NCBI GenBank assembly: GCA_002336115.1
Contig: DDEN01000056.1
Span: 301,577 to 365,576, forward strand
Source: Chitinophagaceae bacterium UBA1953
GTDB taxonomy: Bacteria; Bacteroidota; Bacteroidia; Chitinophagales; Chitinophagaceae
Length of the DNA: 64,000 nucleotides
Reading direction: 5' to 3'
The notes beneath the pieces were generated by a model that was not told the origin of the DNA, did not search any database, and saw only the letters and a program-made list of their open reading frames with translations. Below are positions 16,305-26,508 of this stretch, piece by piece (within the stretch, counting starts at the first letter, position 1; each line of letters begins with the position of its first letter). The position numbers and the translations under genes are program-made.

Positions 16305-17720
16305 ATGGAAATTCTTCATGTCAGCGCCGAATGTTACCCGGTAGCAAAAGCCGGTGGTTTAGGCGATGTAGTTGGGGCTCTCCCTAAATATCTGCAGGAT
16401 GCCGGTCATTCTGCAATGGTTGTTATGCCAATGTATCGTACAAAATTTCTTAGTACAAATGAATGGGATGTAGCGCATAAGGGCCATACAAATATTGGCA
16501 GTTATTTTTTTGATTATACCATTATCAAGGAAAAAACCGATAAGCTGGGCTTTGGCCTGTACCTCGTTGATATTTACGGGTTGCTCGACAGAGAAAGAAT
16601 TTATGGTTACGATGACGATTCTCAACGGTTTAATGCTTTCCAGGTGTGCGTGGTTGACTGGCTTGCTGCATGGGATCATCAACCCGATGTTGTTCATGTA
16701 CACGATTATCATGCGGGTTTAATACCTTTTATGATGAAGTATTGCTACCGTTATAATATGCTGGCCAATATTCCAACAGTTCTTACTATTCATAATGCTC
16801 AATATCAGGGGCAGATGGGTTGGGACAGGGCTACCGATCTTCCACCTTATGATGAATGGAAAAGAGGAATGCTGGAATGGAATAATACCATCAATCCGCT
16901 TGCCAGTGCAGTTAAATGTGCTTCAAAAGTTACTACTGTGAGCTACAGTTATATGGATGAACTGAAGTACATGAGTAATGGGCTGGAAGCATTATTTGAA
17001 TATGAAAAGGGAAAGTGCAGCGGTATTTTGAATGGGATTGATACAGAAGTGTGGGATCCTTCCAATGATAAATATGTGAAAGACGATTACACTATTGAAA
17101 CACTTGAGGAAGGAAAGCTGAGAAATAAAGCAATTCTTTGCGAAACATTTGGTCTTGATATTGATAAACCGTTATTTGTTTTTATTGGCCGTTTGGTAGG
17201 TGAAAAAGCAGCCGATTTATTGCCGTCCGTTATAGGCGATTCGTTCTATTATATAGGCAGAAGAATGAATTTTCTCATATTAGGCAGCGGCGATTCTAAT
17301 GTTGAATCGCAGTTGAATGGATTGATGAGTATTTCGCAGGGCGATTACAGTTGTTATATTGGTTATAACGAAGGGCTGAGTCATTTAATGTATGCAGGTG
17401 CTGATTTTTTACTGATGCCGAGCCGTGTTGAGCCTTGCGGGCTAAACCAGATGTACGCCATGCGTTACGGAACCGTTCCAATGGTACGTAATACCGGCGG
17501 GTTAAGAGATACTGTAAAAGATATTTCTCAGCCTAAAGGTTACGGATTGGTGTTCGATCATGCAGCAACAGGCGATATTTGTAATGCGGTATGGAGGGCA
17601 TGTGAAATGTACAGCGATAAAAAGCAATTCAGCATGGCAAGGAAAACAATGATGAAGCTTGATTTCAGTTGGGAGCACAGTGTTGAACAATATGTTGAAC
17701 TTTACAAAAGCCTCAAATAA
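16305..17720 (+). CDS. glgA: Glycogen synthase (GT5)
   Basis: Elongates alpha-1,4-glucan from ADP-glucose in the cytoplasm. The N-terminal ADP-glucose site KAGGLGDVVGALPKYL begins at residue 15. VVHVHDYHAGLIPFMMK and TIHNAQYQGQM follow, then the GT-B C-terminal domain with FIGRLVGEKAADLLP near 287 and the retaining-glycosyltransferase motif PSRVEPCGLNQMYAMRYG with its catalytic Glu. The length of 471 is normal. The 43-bp gap to glgC points to a joint transcript making and using ADP-glucose. Confidence 0.96.
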   Translation: MEILHVSAECYPVAKAGGLGDVVGALPKYLQDAGHSAMVVMPMYRTKFLSTNEWDVAHKGHTNIGSYFFDYTIIKEKTDKLGFGLYLVDIYGLLDRERIYGYDDDSQRFNAFQVCVVDWLAAWDHQPDVVHVHDYHAGLIPFMMKYCYRYNMLANIPTVLTIHNAQYQGQMGWDRATDLPPYDEWKRGMLEWNNTINPLASAVKCASKVTTVSYSYMDELKYMSNGLEALFEYEKGKCSGILNGIDTEVWDPSNDKYVKDDYTIETLEEGKLRNKAILCETFGLDIDKPLFVFIGRLVGEKAADLLPSVIGDSFYYIGRRMNFLILGSGDSNVESQLNGLMSISQGDYSCYIGYNEGLSHLMYAGADFLLMPSRVEPCGLNQMYAMRYGTVPMVRNTGGLRDTVKDISQPKGYGLVFDHAATGDICNAVWRACEMYSDKKQFSMARKTMMKLDFSWEHSVEQYVELYKSLK

Positions 17721-17763
17721 TAAAAAATAACAACCCTAAGCCTAACAATTTAATACTAATCAT

Positions 17764-19050
17764 ATGAGGAAGTCAGTAACAAAGAGTACGATCGCCCTTA
17801 TCCTTGGCGGTGGAGCAGGAACACGTTTATTTCCGTTAACAGCAAGCCGCAGCAAACCTGCAGTTCCAATTGCAGGTAAATACAGATTGGTGGATATTCC
17901 AATTTCAAACTGTATGAATTCAAACATCAACCGCATGTTTGTATTAACACAGTTCAATTCAGCATCGCTTAACAAGCATATCAAAAACACCTATCATTTC
18001 AGCATGTTCAGTCGAGCTTTTGTTGATATACTTGCGGCTGAGCAAACTCCTGATAATTCCGGCTGGTTCCAAGGCACTGCAGATGCTGTGCGTCAGTGCA
18101 TACGCCATGTGGAACAACAGGAAGCAGATTATGTGCTGATCCTTTCCGGCGATCAGTTATACCAGATGGATTTTCAGAAAATGATTGACAATCACATTGA
18201 GAAAGAAGCCGACATCAGCATTGCAACAATCCCGGTTGGAGAAAGAGAAGCGCCGGAGTTTGGTATTCTGAAGGCTGATGAGGAGCAAACAATCACTTCG
18301 TTTATTGAAAAGCCCAAAAAAGACATACTCGCCGACTGGGTAAGTGATACAGGTGATGAAATGCGCAATCACGGTCGTATTTATCTTGCCTCAATGGGTA
18401 TTTACATTTTCAATAAGCATTTGCTTATTGATATGTTGAAAGATGAATTTAAAGATGCAACTGATTTTGGTAAAGAAATTATGCCAGCATCAATTTCAAA
18501 ATATAAAGTTGCAAGCTATCAGTACGATGGTTACTGGACAGATATTGGTAACATCTATTCGTTTTTTGAAGCAAACCTTGCTTTAACACAGGAAATACCG
18601 GAATTTAATTTGTTTGATAACGACAGACCTGTTTATACAAGAGCACGTATGTTGCCCCCTGCAAAGATTAGTGGCACCACGCTTGAAAAAACCATTATTG
18701 CAGAAGGTTCCATTATTAATGCAAGCCGAATTGAAAACAGTGTAATTGGCATACGAAGCCGCATTGGTTATGGCTCAACTATTGTAAGCAGTTACATTAT
18801 GGGTGATGATTATTATGAAACACTTGATGAAATGAACCATGCAACGGAAAGAGGTCTTCCTAAAATGGGAATTGGCGAACGTTGCTATATTAAAAATGCA
18901 ATTATTGATAAAAACTGCCGTATAGGAAATGATGTACGTATCAATGGCGGAAGTCATTTGCCCAATACAGATCACTCATTGTACACCGTTAAGGATGGAA
19001 TTGTTGTTGTGAAGAAAGGCGCAATATTGTCCGATGGATTTGTGATTTAA
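17764..19050 (+). CDS. glgC: Glucose-1-phosphate adenylyltransferase
   Basis: Makes ADP-glucose from ATP and glucose 1-phosphate, the committed step of glycogen synthesis. The pyrophosphorylase signature GGGAGTRLFPLT begins near residue 14, followed by SRSKPAVPIAGKYRLVDIPI, FQGTADAVRQ, the metal-binding LSGDQLYQMD and GYWTDIGNIYSFFEANL. The C-terminal third is a left-handed beta helix with hexapeptide character (IGIRSRIGYGSTIVSSYIMG). At 428 residues it is full length and follows glgA closely, as expected for an operon. Confidence 0.96.
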   Translation: MRKSVTKSTIALILGGGAGTRLFPLTASRSKPAVPIAGKYRLVDIPISNCMNSNINRMFVLTQFNSASLNKHIKNTYHFSMFSRAFVDILAAEQTPDNSGWFQGTADAVRQCIRHVEQQEADYVLILSGDQLYQMDFQKMIDNHIEKEADISIATIPVGEREAPEFGILKADEEQTITSFIEKPKKDILADWVSDTGDEMRNHGRIYLASMGIYIFNKHLLIDMLKDEFKDATDFGKEIMPASISKYKVASYQYDGYWTDIGNIYSFFEANLALTQEIPEFNLFDNDRPVYTRARMLPPAKISGTTLEKTIIAEGSIINASRIENSVIGIRSRIGYGSTIVSSYIMGDDYYETLDEMNHATERGLPKMGIGERCYIKNAIIDKNCRIGNDVRINGGSHLPNTDHSLYTVKDGIVVVKKGAILSDGFVI

Positions 19051-19134
19051 ACTTTTCCCTGTTAAAGTATAAATCGCATTATTAGATCATGTAATTAAAT
19101 AAACTTTCACACAGGGGTGGGAGTAACGATTGTT

Positions 19135-20481
19135 ATGGCATTATCAGGAAGTTCTCAATCAATATCGTCTTCACTGAAACCTAATTTATCTTTCTGGCAA
19201 ATCTGGAATATCAGTTTTGGTTTTCTTGGTGTGCAGATAGGTTATTCATTGCAAAATGCAAATACCAGCCGTATTCTTTCAGCAATTGGTGCCGATCCGC
19301 ATCACCTGAGTTTATTCTGGCTGGCTGCACCTTTATCCGGATTAATAGTGCAGCCTATTATTGGTTTATCGAGCGATAAAATATGGACAAGATTAGGCAG
19401 AAGAATTCCCTTTATTCTTGGCGGTGCAGTTGTTTCGGCACTTGCAATGTTTTTTATGCCAAACAGCGAACACTTTGCTCAACTGTTACCTGCTGTTGTT
19501 TTTGGGGCTATTATGTTATTGTTCATGGATACATCATTCAACGTAACCATGCAGCCATTTCGTGCATTGGTGAGCGATATGGTGAATGACAAGCAAAGAA
19601 ACCAGGGGTATGCAATACAGAGTTTTTTAATTAATGCTGGAGCCGTAATTGGTTCTTTATTGCCTATCATTCTTGCATGGATTGGAGTTTCAAACGAACC
19701 AGCCCCGGGACAAAAAGTTGCCCCAACTGTTATCTGGGCGTTTTACTTTGGTGGAGGTGCATTGCTGTTAAGTGTGTTGTGGACATCGTTCCGTACAAAA
19801 GAATATCCTCCGGAGGAATATGCAAAGTATAATAATCTTGATGAAGAACAGGCAAATGAGAAAACCGGGTTTATGCATGCTGTAAAGCATATTCCCCCCA
19901 CTATGTGGCAGCTTGCAGTTACGCAGTTTTTTTCCTGGTTTGCTTTGTTTCTAATGTGGGTTTATACAACACAAGGTGTGGCACAACAAATCTGGAACAG
20001 TTCTGATCCGCATTCAAAAGAATACAATGATGCAGGTAACTGGGTTGGTTTTATTTTTGGTTTTTACAGTGTGGTTGCTGCTCTTTATTCATTGGCTATT
20101 ACTCCGCTTGCAAATAAATACGGGCGGAAAAATACATACATGGCTTCCTTACTTGCCGGTGGTATTGGTTTGTTCTGCATGATGTTTATAACTGATAAAT
20201 GGGCATTGTTTGTACCAATGATTGGTGTTGGTATTGCATGGGCTGCTATTCTTGCATTGCCTTATGCTATTTTATCAAAAGCATTACCTCCCAAGCAAAC
20301 CGGGGTTTACATGGGTTTATTTAATGCCACTATTACTATTCCGCAAATAGCAGCAAGCCTTTTAGGCGGATTGATTTTAACAATGGTGGGAGATAAGGCC
20401 ATTAATGTTGTAGCTGTTGCAGGTGCAAGTTTATTTGTTGCAGGCATCTGCGCTCTTTTTGTAATTAAAGAGCATGAGTAG
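19135..20481 (+). CDS. MFS glucoside transporter, SLC45/GPH-like (probable maltose or maltodextrin uptake)
   Basis: Twelve-helix permease. The start is uncertain between GTG 19117 and ATG 19135; I use the ATG. The N-terminus SFWQIWNISFGFLGVQIGYS and the loop motif SSDKIWTRLGRRIPFILGG, carrying the GRR pair between TM2 and TM3, are typical of the SLC45/GPH transporters. These include plant sucrose carriers and bacterial MalY-like maltose carriers. The gene lies between glgC and a secreted GH13 enzyme, so it most likely imports products of that enzyme. It overlaps the alternative GH13 start at 20474. Confidence 0.82.
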   Translation: MALSGSSQSISSSLKPNLSFWQIWNISFGFLGVQIGYSLQNANTSRILSAIGADPHHLSLFWLAAPLSGLIVQPIIGLSSDKIWTRLGRRIPFILGGAVVSALAMFFMPNSEHFAQLLPAVVFGAIMLLFMDTSFNVTMQPFRALVSDMVNDKQRNQGYAIQSFLINAGAVIGSLLPIILAWIGVSNEPAPGQKVAPTVIWAFYFGGGALLLSVLWTSFRTKEYPPEEYAKYNNLDEEQANEKTGFMHAVKHIPPTMWQLAVTQFFSWFALFLMWVYTTQGVAQQIWNSSDPHSKEYNDAGNWVGFIFGFYSVVAALYSLAITPLANKYGRKNTYMASLLAGGIGLFCMMFITDKWALFVPMIGVGIAWAAILALPYAILSKALPPKQTGVYMGLFNATITIPQIAASLLGGLILTMVGDKAINVVAVAGASLFVAGICALFVIKEHE

Positions 20482-20500
20482 TAAGATTAATTTTAAAATT

Positions 20501-22354
20501 ATGATGTATCGAAAAATTTATTTGTTACTGCTGTCTGTAATGACAGCAGTTTCATTGTATGCCCAGGATGTGGCTGTTTATCCAACCAACTGGTGGGTTG
20601 GAATGAAAATGAATAACATTCAATTGCTGTTAAGGGGCGAAAATATCGGGATGTATAAAAGGGTTTCCTGTTCGTATCCTGGTATAAAAATTAAAACTGT
20701 AAAAACATTCAGCAACAAAAATTATCTCGCTGTTGATATTGCTGTTTCGGCAACTGCAAAACCCGGAAAGGCTGTATTTAAATGTGCAACAGTTGATATG
20801 ATAAAAAATGTTTCTTTTGAACTGAAGCCACGTCGTAAAGGTAATGGTACTGCTTATGCCAAAGGTGTCAATTCAACTGATCTTGTTTATCTTATTATGC
20901 CCGACCGTTTCAGCAATGGCGATCCGTCGAATGATCGTGTGCCGGGAATGTTAGATCAAACACTTCGCCGTGATACAGTATTTAACCGTCATGGTGGTGA
21001 TTTGAAAGGCGTGCAGAACCACTTAGATTATCTGAAGGACTTAGGTGTTACAACCGTTTGGCTAAACCCGGTTATCGAAAATGATATGCCTGAGCGTACG
21101 GAACATGGTTATGCCTTTACCGATCATTACAGAATCGACAGAAGACTTGGTGGTGAGGTGGCTTACAAAAATTTAATTGATGCGGCTCATGCAAAAGGAA
21201 TGAAGATTATTCAGGATGCAGTGTATAATCATGTTGGTCTGAAACATATTTTGTTTGTTGATCAGCCCGACAGCAGTTGGTTTCACCGCTGGCCAAAATT
21301 TACTCAAACCAATTATAAAGACCAGGCGTTGTTTGATCCGTACGCCTCGTCTGCTGATAAAAAAATTATGAGCGATGGATGGTTTGTTACTGCTATGCCC
21401 GACTGGGATCAGAGTAATCCGTATGTTGCCAGTTTTTTAATTCAGCATGCAATATGGACGGTTGAGGAATTTGGAGTTGACGGATGGCGCATTGATACGT
21501 ATGCCTATAACGATCTTCCGTTTATGAACCGCTGCAACAAAGCATTGTATGATGAGTTTCCTGCAATAACCATTTTTGGTGAAACATGGGTACATGGTGT
21601 CATCAACCAAAGTTATTTCTGCCAGAACAATTTTGATATTCCGTTTAAGAGTAACATGCAGGCCACAACTGATTTTCAGCAATTGTTTTATGGCATACAG
21701 CCAGCAGTAAATGAAAAATTCGGATGGACAGAAGGAGTCAATAAACTATATACAACAACAGCACAGGATTTTGTTTATAAAAACCCGATGCGGCAGGTGA
21801 TTTTTTTAGATAATCATGATTTGCCCCGTTTTTATTCTGTTGTGGGAGAAGATACAGCAAAGTACAAAGTTGGTTTATCCTGGTTAATGACATTCAGAGG
21901 TATTCCGCAAATGTATTATGGCAATGAAATCCTGATGACAGGATTTACTTCACCAAGTGATGGATACGTACGCCAGGATTTTCCAGGTGGCTGGGAAGGA
22001 GATAAGGCTGATAAATTTGTTGCTGCCGGAAGAACAGAAAAGGAAAATTCCATTTTTAACTATGTAAAACGGTTAGCAAATTTCCGCAAAACATCATCAG
22101 CTATTCAAACGGGTAAGCTAATGCAGTTTTTGCCAGTTGACGGTGTGTATGTTTATTTCCGTTATGATGAGAAACAAACAGTGATGTGTGTGATGAATAC
22201 AAATGATAAACCGATGACTATTGATCTGTCGAGATTTTCGGAAAGACTGAAAGGGTTTGCAACGGCGTATGATGTAGCTGCCGGACAAACCTTTCAACTG
22301 GAAAAGAACTTAACACTGATGCCTATGTATAACCTGGTGATGGAGTTAAAATAA
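20501..22354 (+). CDS. Secreted GH13 alpha-glucanase (neopullulanase/cyclomaltodextrinase type)
   Basis: Hydrolyses alpha-glucans or cyclodextrins in the periplasm or at the cell surface. I start at ATG 20501 so that a clean signal peptide (YRKIYLLLLSVMTAVSLYAQ) opens the protein. ATG 20474 is in frame, overlaps the transporter stop and would allow translational coupling. An N-terminal beta-sandwich covers residues 20-120 (TNWWVGMKMNNIQLLLRG), as in SusA-like enzymes. The barrel follows, with DAVYNHVG, the nucleophile in GWRIDTYAY, the acid/base in IFGETW and the transition-state Asp in FLDNHD. A short C-terminal beta domain ends the protein. Confidence 0.92.
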   Translation: MMYRKIYLLLLSVMTAVSLYAQDVAVYPTNWWVGMKMNNIQLLLRGENIGMYKRVSCSYPGIKIKTVKTFSNKNYLAVDIAVSATAKPGKAVFKCATVDMIKNVSFELKPRRKGNGTAYAKGVNSTDLVYLIMPDRFSNGDPSNDRVPGMLDQTLRRDTVFNRHGGDLKGVQNHLDYLKDLGVTTVWLNPVIENDMPERTEHGYAFTDHYRIDRRLGGEVAYKNLIDAAHAKGMKIIQDAVYNHVGLKHILFVDQPDSSWFHRWPKFTQTNYKDQALFDPYASSADKKIMSDGWFVTAMPDWDQSNPYVASFLIQHAIWTVEEFGVDGWRIDTYAYNDLPFMNRCNKALYDEFPAITIFGETWVHGVINQSYFCQNNFDIPFKSNMQATTDFQQLFYGIQPAVNEKFGWTEGVNKLYTTTAQDFVYKNPMRQVIFLDNHDLPRFYSVVGEDTAKYKVGLSWLMTFRGIPQMYYGNEILMTGFTSPSDGYVRQDFPGGWEGDKADKFVAAGRTEKENSIFNYVKRLANFRKTSSAIQTGKLMQFLPVDGVYVYFRYDEKQTVMCVMNTNDKPMTIDLSRFSERLKGFATAYDVAAGQTFQLEKNLTLMPMYNLVMELK

Positions 22355-22376
22355 ATTACTTACACTTCATAAAGGG

Positions 22377-22439
22377 GAAGCAGTTCATTGAACTGCTTTC
22401 TCATTTTTAAAATACCTTTCCAAGGGTATTATTTTTATT
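22377..22439 (+). terminator. Tandem terminators after the GH13 gene
   Basis: First hairpin AAGCAGTTC/GAACTGCTT (22378-22398), followed by TCATTTTT. Second near-palindrome AATACC..GGTATT (22411-22430), followed by ATTTTTATT. Together they end the glgA-glgC-transporter-GH13 run. Confidence 0.8.
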
Positions 22440-22476
22440 AAACACTGATTATTGTAACTAAATCAAAACACTGTTT

Positions 22477-22920
22477 ATGGAAAAAGAAGAAAGTGCTTAC
22501 AACATGATGGATTGGTGGAAGAAAGTTTTTTTGAAGAATTATGCAAATTTTGAAAGGATAGCAAGAAGAGCAGAATTTTGGTTCTTTCGATTAGTGAACT
22601 TTTCTTTCTATTTTTTAGTTTTCATTATTATGTCTTTTAGTTCTGCCGGCGATTCGGATATGTTTGGCAGTATTGCTTTTATGATAATATTGCTGGTTAT
22701 GCTGGCAATGTTTATTCCTGCTCTTGCAGTAACTGTACGTCGGTTACATGATCTTAAAAAAAGCGGATGGAATATCTTTATCTATTTTGTGCCATTTGTT
22801 GGCCCAATAATTTTGCTTGTTTGGTTATTTACAGACGGGGATCGTTTTGCAAATGAATATGGTGAAGATCCAAAGAACCCCGGTATTCCTGAACTGGAGT
22901 TTACAGGCGAATCGCATTAA
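22477..22920 (+). CDS. DUF805 membrane protein
   Basis: A 147-residue inner-membrane protein of unknown function. Hallmarks of DUF805 are the cytoplasmic NYANFERIARRAEFWFFRL at about 23-41, three to four hydrophobic helices, the VTVRRLHDLKKSGWN loop near 90, and FVGPIILLVWLFTDGD followed by an acidic FANEYGEDPK tail. It is flanked on both sides by terminators and is therefore probably transcribed alone. No role can be inferred from the neighbours. Confidence 0.92.
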   Translation: MEKEESAYNMMDWWKKVFLKNYANFERIARRAEFWFFRLVNFSFYFLVFIIMSFSSAGDSDMFGSIAFMIILLVMLAMFIPALAVTVRRLHDLKKSGWNIFIYFVPFVGPIILLVWLFTDGDRFANEYGEDPKNPGIPELEFTGESH

Positions 22921-22936
22921 TCATAGCATAAAAAAC

Positions 22937-22967
22937 AAGTGGGCGGCAATTTCTTTGCCGCCCACTT
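22937..22967. terminator. Bidirectional terminator between DUF805 gene and mqnE
   Basis: A 13-bp stem, AAGTGGGCGGCAA (22937-22949) with TTGCCGCCCACTT (22955-22967), between convergent genes. A-rich sequence lies on the left and T-rich sequence on the right. Confidence 0.88.
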
Positions 22968-22993
22968 TATATCAACACAATTTAAAAAACTGT

Positions 22994-24145
22994 TTAAGCA
23001 AGTACCGGCTCTTTTCCTTCGTATTCTTTAATTACATTATACAGCGTATCTCGTTCAACCGGTTTCCGGTTTACCTGCTGAATTAATGCCACCAGCTCTT
23101 CAGTACTCATTGCTGGTGTTTGTTCTTCACTTCCTGCAAGACTGTAAATCTTGGTTGTATCATCAATTGTTCCATCAAGATCATCCACGCCAAATGACAA
23201 TGTCATTTGTGCATTGTTGCGGCCAAGCATAGGCCAGTAAGCTTTCAGGTGCGGGAAGTTATCGAGGAACAAACGTGCAACAGCATACATCTTCATATCT
23301 TCTATAATGCTGCTTTCAGGAACATTGCTCATGTCGTTATCCATGTTACGGAACTTGAGCGGAATAAACGTCTGGAAGCCTTTGGTTTCATCCTGCAAAT
23401 CTCTTAGCCTGCTCATGTGATTAATGCGGTGCTTGTACGATTCAATATGACCATAAAGCATAGTTGCATTGCTATGTAATCCGAGTTTATGCGCAGTTTC
23501 ATGAATCTTTAACCAGCCGTCGCCATCAACTTTATCAGCACAGATTTTTTGGCGGATTTCCGGATCAAAAATTTCAGCGCCTCCACCGGGTATTGAATCA
23601 AGCCCATGGCTTATCAGTATCTTTAATCCTTCTTCCACACTTACTTTTGCCTTGCGGAACATATAATCGTATTCAACAGCAGTAAAGGCTTTGATATGTA
23701 AATCGGGGCGGTGTTGTTTAATTGCTTTGAGCAAATCGGCAAAGAACTGCAGATCCATTTTAGGATGTACCCCACCAACAATATGCACTTCTGTAACAGG
23801 AGTACCATCGTATTTTTTAACAATGTCGAGCATTTGCTGAATACTCAGTTCCCAGCCTTCTTCTTTCTTTGCATAAATTTTTGAGTAGGAGCAAAAGTTG
23901 CAACTGAACACACAAAGATTGGTAGGTTCAATATGAAAATTACGGTTGAAGTAAGTTGCATCGCCATGAAGACGTTCACGTACGTAATTTGCCAATGTAC
24001 CAAGCAATGGCAGACTTGCTTTTTCAAACAATACCAGCGCATCATCTTCTGTAATGCGTTCCTGGTTATAAATCTTTTCAGCAATTACCCTTAGTTCACT
24101 ATCAGCATTGCTCGTTTTAAGAAGCGTTTCAATTCCTGTTTCCAT
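22994..24145 (-). CDS. mqnE: Aminodeoxyfutalosine synthase (radical SAM)
   Basis: Forms 6-amino-6-deoxyfutalosine in the futalosine route to menaquinone. Start is ATG 24145 (METGIETLLK), 383 residues; the longer frame to 24214 runs over the promoter. The radical SAM cluster motif CVFSCNFCSYS near residue 80 has CxxxCxxC spacing. VHIVGGVHPKMDLQFF, HIKAFTAVE and SIPGGGAEIF are characteristic of MqnE rather than the paralogue MqnC. Other futalosine genes are not in the window. Confidence 0.92.
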   Translation of the reverse strand: METGIETLLKTSNADSELRVIAEKIYNQERITEDDALVLFEKASLPLLGTLANYVRERLHGDATYFNRNFHIEPTNLCVFSCNFCSYSKIYAKKEEGWELSIQQMLDIVKKYDGTPVTEVHIVGGVHPKMDLQFFADLLKAIKQHRPDLHIKAFTAVEYDYMFRKAKVSVEEGLKILISHGLDSIPGGGAEIFDPEIRQKICADKVDGDGWLKIHETAHKLGLHSNATMLYGHIESYKHRINHMSRLRDLQDETKGFQTFIPLKFRNMDNDMSNVPESSIIEDMKMYAVARLFLDNFPHLKAYWPMLGRNNAQMTLSFGVDDLDGTIDDTTKIYSLAGSEEQTPAMSTEELVALIQQVNRKPVERDTLYNVIKEYEGKEPVLA

Positions 24146-24196
24146 ATTCTGTAAAATGATAAAATTGATCCTGTATGCACAGGCTGAATAATCCGG

Positions 24197-24204
24197 CAAA
24201 GTTA
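24197..24204 (-). promoter_or_regulatory. Putative -7 element of mqnE
   Basis: TAACTTTG on the minus strand (TAnnTTTG), about 50 nt upstream of the ATG. A GTTG lies 17 nt further upstream, slightly closer than the usual spacing. Confidence 0.4.
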
Positions 24205-24237
24205 AGCCGCTCACAAATAAACAACGACTAATTTTCG

Positions 24238-26508
24238 TCAGTTTACTTTCAGTACTTTAATTGTTTGAGCTTTCTTTGAGCGGTAAACCAACTGAACGGT
24301 GTAAAGACCGGTGCTGACGTTCTTTAAATCAATTTCAACATAATTTGGCCCGAGATTGTTGCCCGATAACCCTGCAGAAATTCTTTTTTGCCATACTAAC
24401 TGGCCTGCATAGTTATAAACATTAATATAATCGAGGTTAACAGGCTTTTCATAATACTGTAATATGAATAATCCTCTTGAAGGATTGGGAGTAACCATTA
24501 CGCCATTTCGCTTCAGGTTGGCATTTGCATCTTTATAAGTGATGTTGATATCGTCGATATAAATGTTGTTTTCATAATTCGTTGTATTGCGGATAACTGC
24601 CTGGATATTATCGATAGTTGAAAGAGAATAATCACCGAGAAATGCGGTATCTCTCCTCCACTGCGATGCAAGCGGCACATATGCCGTGTCAACAGCAATA
24701 TTTCCGGTTGTGACAAGATCAAGTCCCCATTTTTTGTAAACACTTGTAAAAGTTTGTCCGCAATCTTTTGTTATCAGAATTTCAAGCGTATCTGTTGGGT
24801 TGCCTGCTAAATCGGGTGCGCTGTAAGTAGCCGCTGCCACCTGGAATGTAAGAAAAACAGAATCTTTTCCTTTTACTGAAAACAGAGGCGAAGTCATTTC
24901 GTCTGTTTCATTGTTGCTTGAATAATTGTAATTATCAATAAACATCGATGCAACACCGGTTTTAGCGGCAGTGGTTGTACGTTCCCAAGTGATGTCTCCA
25001 TCGCTGTTTGTACGTTTCCATACAGCAGGAGGGAAAGTTGTTGATTCAAACCCTTCGGTATAAGGGGTTGTTACATACGGATAAATAACAGCCCCGAGTT
25101 TACCGGTATCATTTGCCACTTTCTGGTCGGTATTTCCGTTAGGGTTTGAAGTGTAAATGATGAGGTTGTTGTTACTGCCCGAGTTTAAAGTCATTGTATT
25201 GAGTGTAATATCGGCTGTTGATTGTGGCGTAATTGTTCCGCTCCAGCTTGTAACAACTGGAGTTCCGGTTCCGAATTTTGCCGAAATACTCAGAGAAGTG
25301 ATATTATCCGTGCCAACATTTTTAACTGTAATAACAGGTCTGTAACTGTTTGTACAGGTATAAACAGTTGTATTTGATGTGCCGCAATTGGTGATCGTCT
25401 GGTCAACAAATTTTTCAAAGCGTACATCTCTGTTTAAAGAAGAAGGCGGTGTACAGGCATCGGAAGTTGCAAGGCCCTGCATCCAGGCTGTATTGAGCAG
25501 GCTTGTTTCCATTGATGTACATTGTTGTTTGCTGAACATAACCATAGCAATATCATCCACGTAATCCATATAGTTCATCCACATAATACCGGGAGCGTTG
25601 GGCGAACAGGCATCTTTAATTATACTGTCAGCCGCCGGAGCCCCTGAAGAACAACTTAATTGCAAAGGAGTATCACTTATTCCGTCGTCATCAGTACAAA
25701 CCTGCGTGCCATCACAATTATTCGGCCCCCAGATATGTTCCAGGTCAAAGAAATGTCCTATTTCATGTGTAGCCGTTTTCCCTTTGTTAAACGGAGCCTG
25801 GGCCGTTCCTGTTCTTCCAAAAGATCGGTAATTATTTACAAATCCTCTTTCATTGAGTGGTATATACGAAAGTGGATCGGAGGCAAAAAACGAATAACCA
25901 AGAAAGCCGGAAGGCATCTGGCAAACCCAGATGTTGAGATATTTTGAAGGATCCCATGCGTCACTTCCTCCTGAACAGGTAAATTTAACAGGGTCAGCAA
26001 GCCCGGGATTTGAAATAACAGTTGAACTTACCCGATTGATTCCATTGGTAGCATCGCCTTTAGGATCACGCCGTGCAAGACAGAAACGAATATTGCTTTT
26101 GCCAAATACGGGTTTAAAAGCAGCAGGTATTCTTGAAGAGTCGGCATTGGTACCTCCGTAATCTTCGTTCAACACATCAATCTGCGATTGAACCTGTGCA
26201 TCTGATACAGTTGAAGGTGATGTTAAAACTATATGAACAACCACAGGGATAGTATAAACTGCATCTGTGCGGAAAGGGATTCTGAACTGTTGCTGTTGCA
26301 GTGCCTGGAATTTTTTTGCCCTGCTGAGTTCCATTTCTTTTTTAAAGGCAGGATATTTCCTGAACAGTTCTTCCATTACAATTTCAGTACCGCACCGATG
26401 CATGGATGCGGTGCGTACAGAAGCATTGTTGTTTTGCTTTTGTGCTGCTACAGGAAGTGACAATGTGAATGCCAGTGAAACAAAGAAAATCGACTTTAAA
26501 CTTTTCAT
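24238..26508 (-). CDS. Secreted M43 (pappalysin-like) zinc protease with T9SS type A sorting domain
   Basis: Exported protease. I start at ATG 26508, where MKSLKSIFFVSLAFTLSLPVAAQ is a signal peptide; the upstream 45 codons look non-coding. The M43 domain spans about residues 60-350, with zinc motif THEIGHFFDLEHIWG (HExxHxxxxxH) and the Met-turn stretch NYMDYVDDIAMVMFS. Beta-rich modules follow, including a MAM-like jellyroll with GFESTTFPPAVWKR near 490-660. The final 80 residues (NPSRGLFILQY to TIKVLKVN) form a T9SS C-terminal domain, so it is probably carried across the outer membrane. Divergent from the nucleoside transporter gene. Confidence 0.92.
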   Translation of the reverse strand: MKSLKSIFFVSLAFTLSLPVAAQKQNNNASVRTASMHRCGTEIVMEELFRKYPAFKKEMELSRAKKFQALQQQQFRIPFRTDAVYTIPVVVHIVLTSPSTVSDAQVQSQIDVLNEDYGGTNADSSRIPAAFKPVFGKSNIRFCLARRDPKGDATNGINRVSSTVISNPGLADPVKFTCSGGSDAWDPSKYLNIWVCQMPSGFLGYSFFASDPLSYIPLNERGFVNNYRSFGRTGTAQAPFNKGKTATHEIGHFFDLEHIWGPNNCDGTQVCTDDDGISDTPLQLSCSSGAPAADSIIKDACSPNAPGIMWMNYMDYVDDIAMVMFSKQQCTSMETSLLNTAWMQGLATSDACTPPSSLNRDVRFEKFVDQTITNCGTSNTTVYTCTNSYRPVITVKNVGTDNITSLSISAKFGTGTPVVTSWSGTITPQSTADITLNTMTLNSGSNNNLIIYTSNPNGNTDQKVANDTGKLGAVIYPYVTTPYTEGFESTTFPPAVWKRTNSDGDITWERTTTAAKTGVASMFIDNYNYSSNNETDEMTSPLFSVKGKDSVFLTFQVAAATYSAPDLAGNPTDTLEILITKDCGQTFTSVYKKWGLDLVTTGNIAVDTAYVPLASQWRRDTAFLGDYSLSTIDNIQAVIRNTTNYENNIYIDDINITYKDANANLKRNGVMVTPNPSRGLFILQYYEKPVNLDYINVYNYAGQLVWQKRISAGLSGNNLGPNYVEIDLKNVSTGLYTVQLVYRSKKAQTIKVLKVN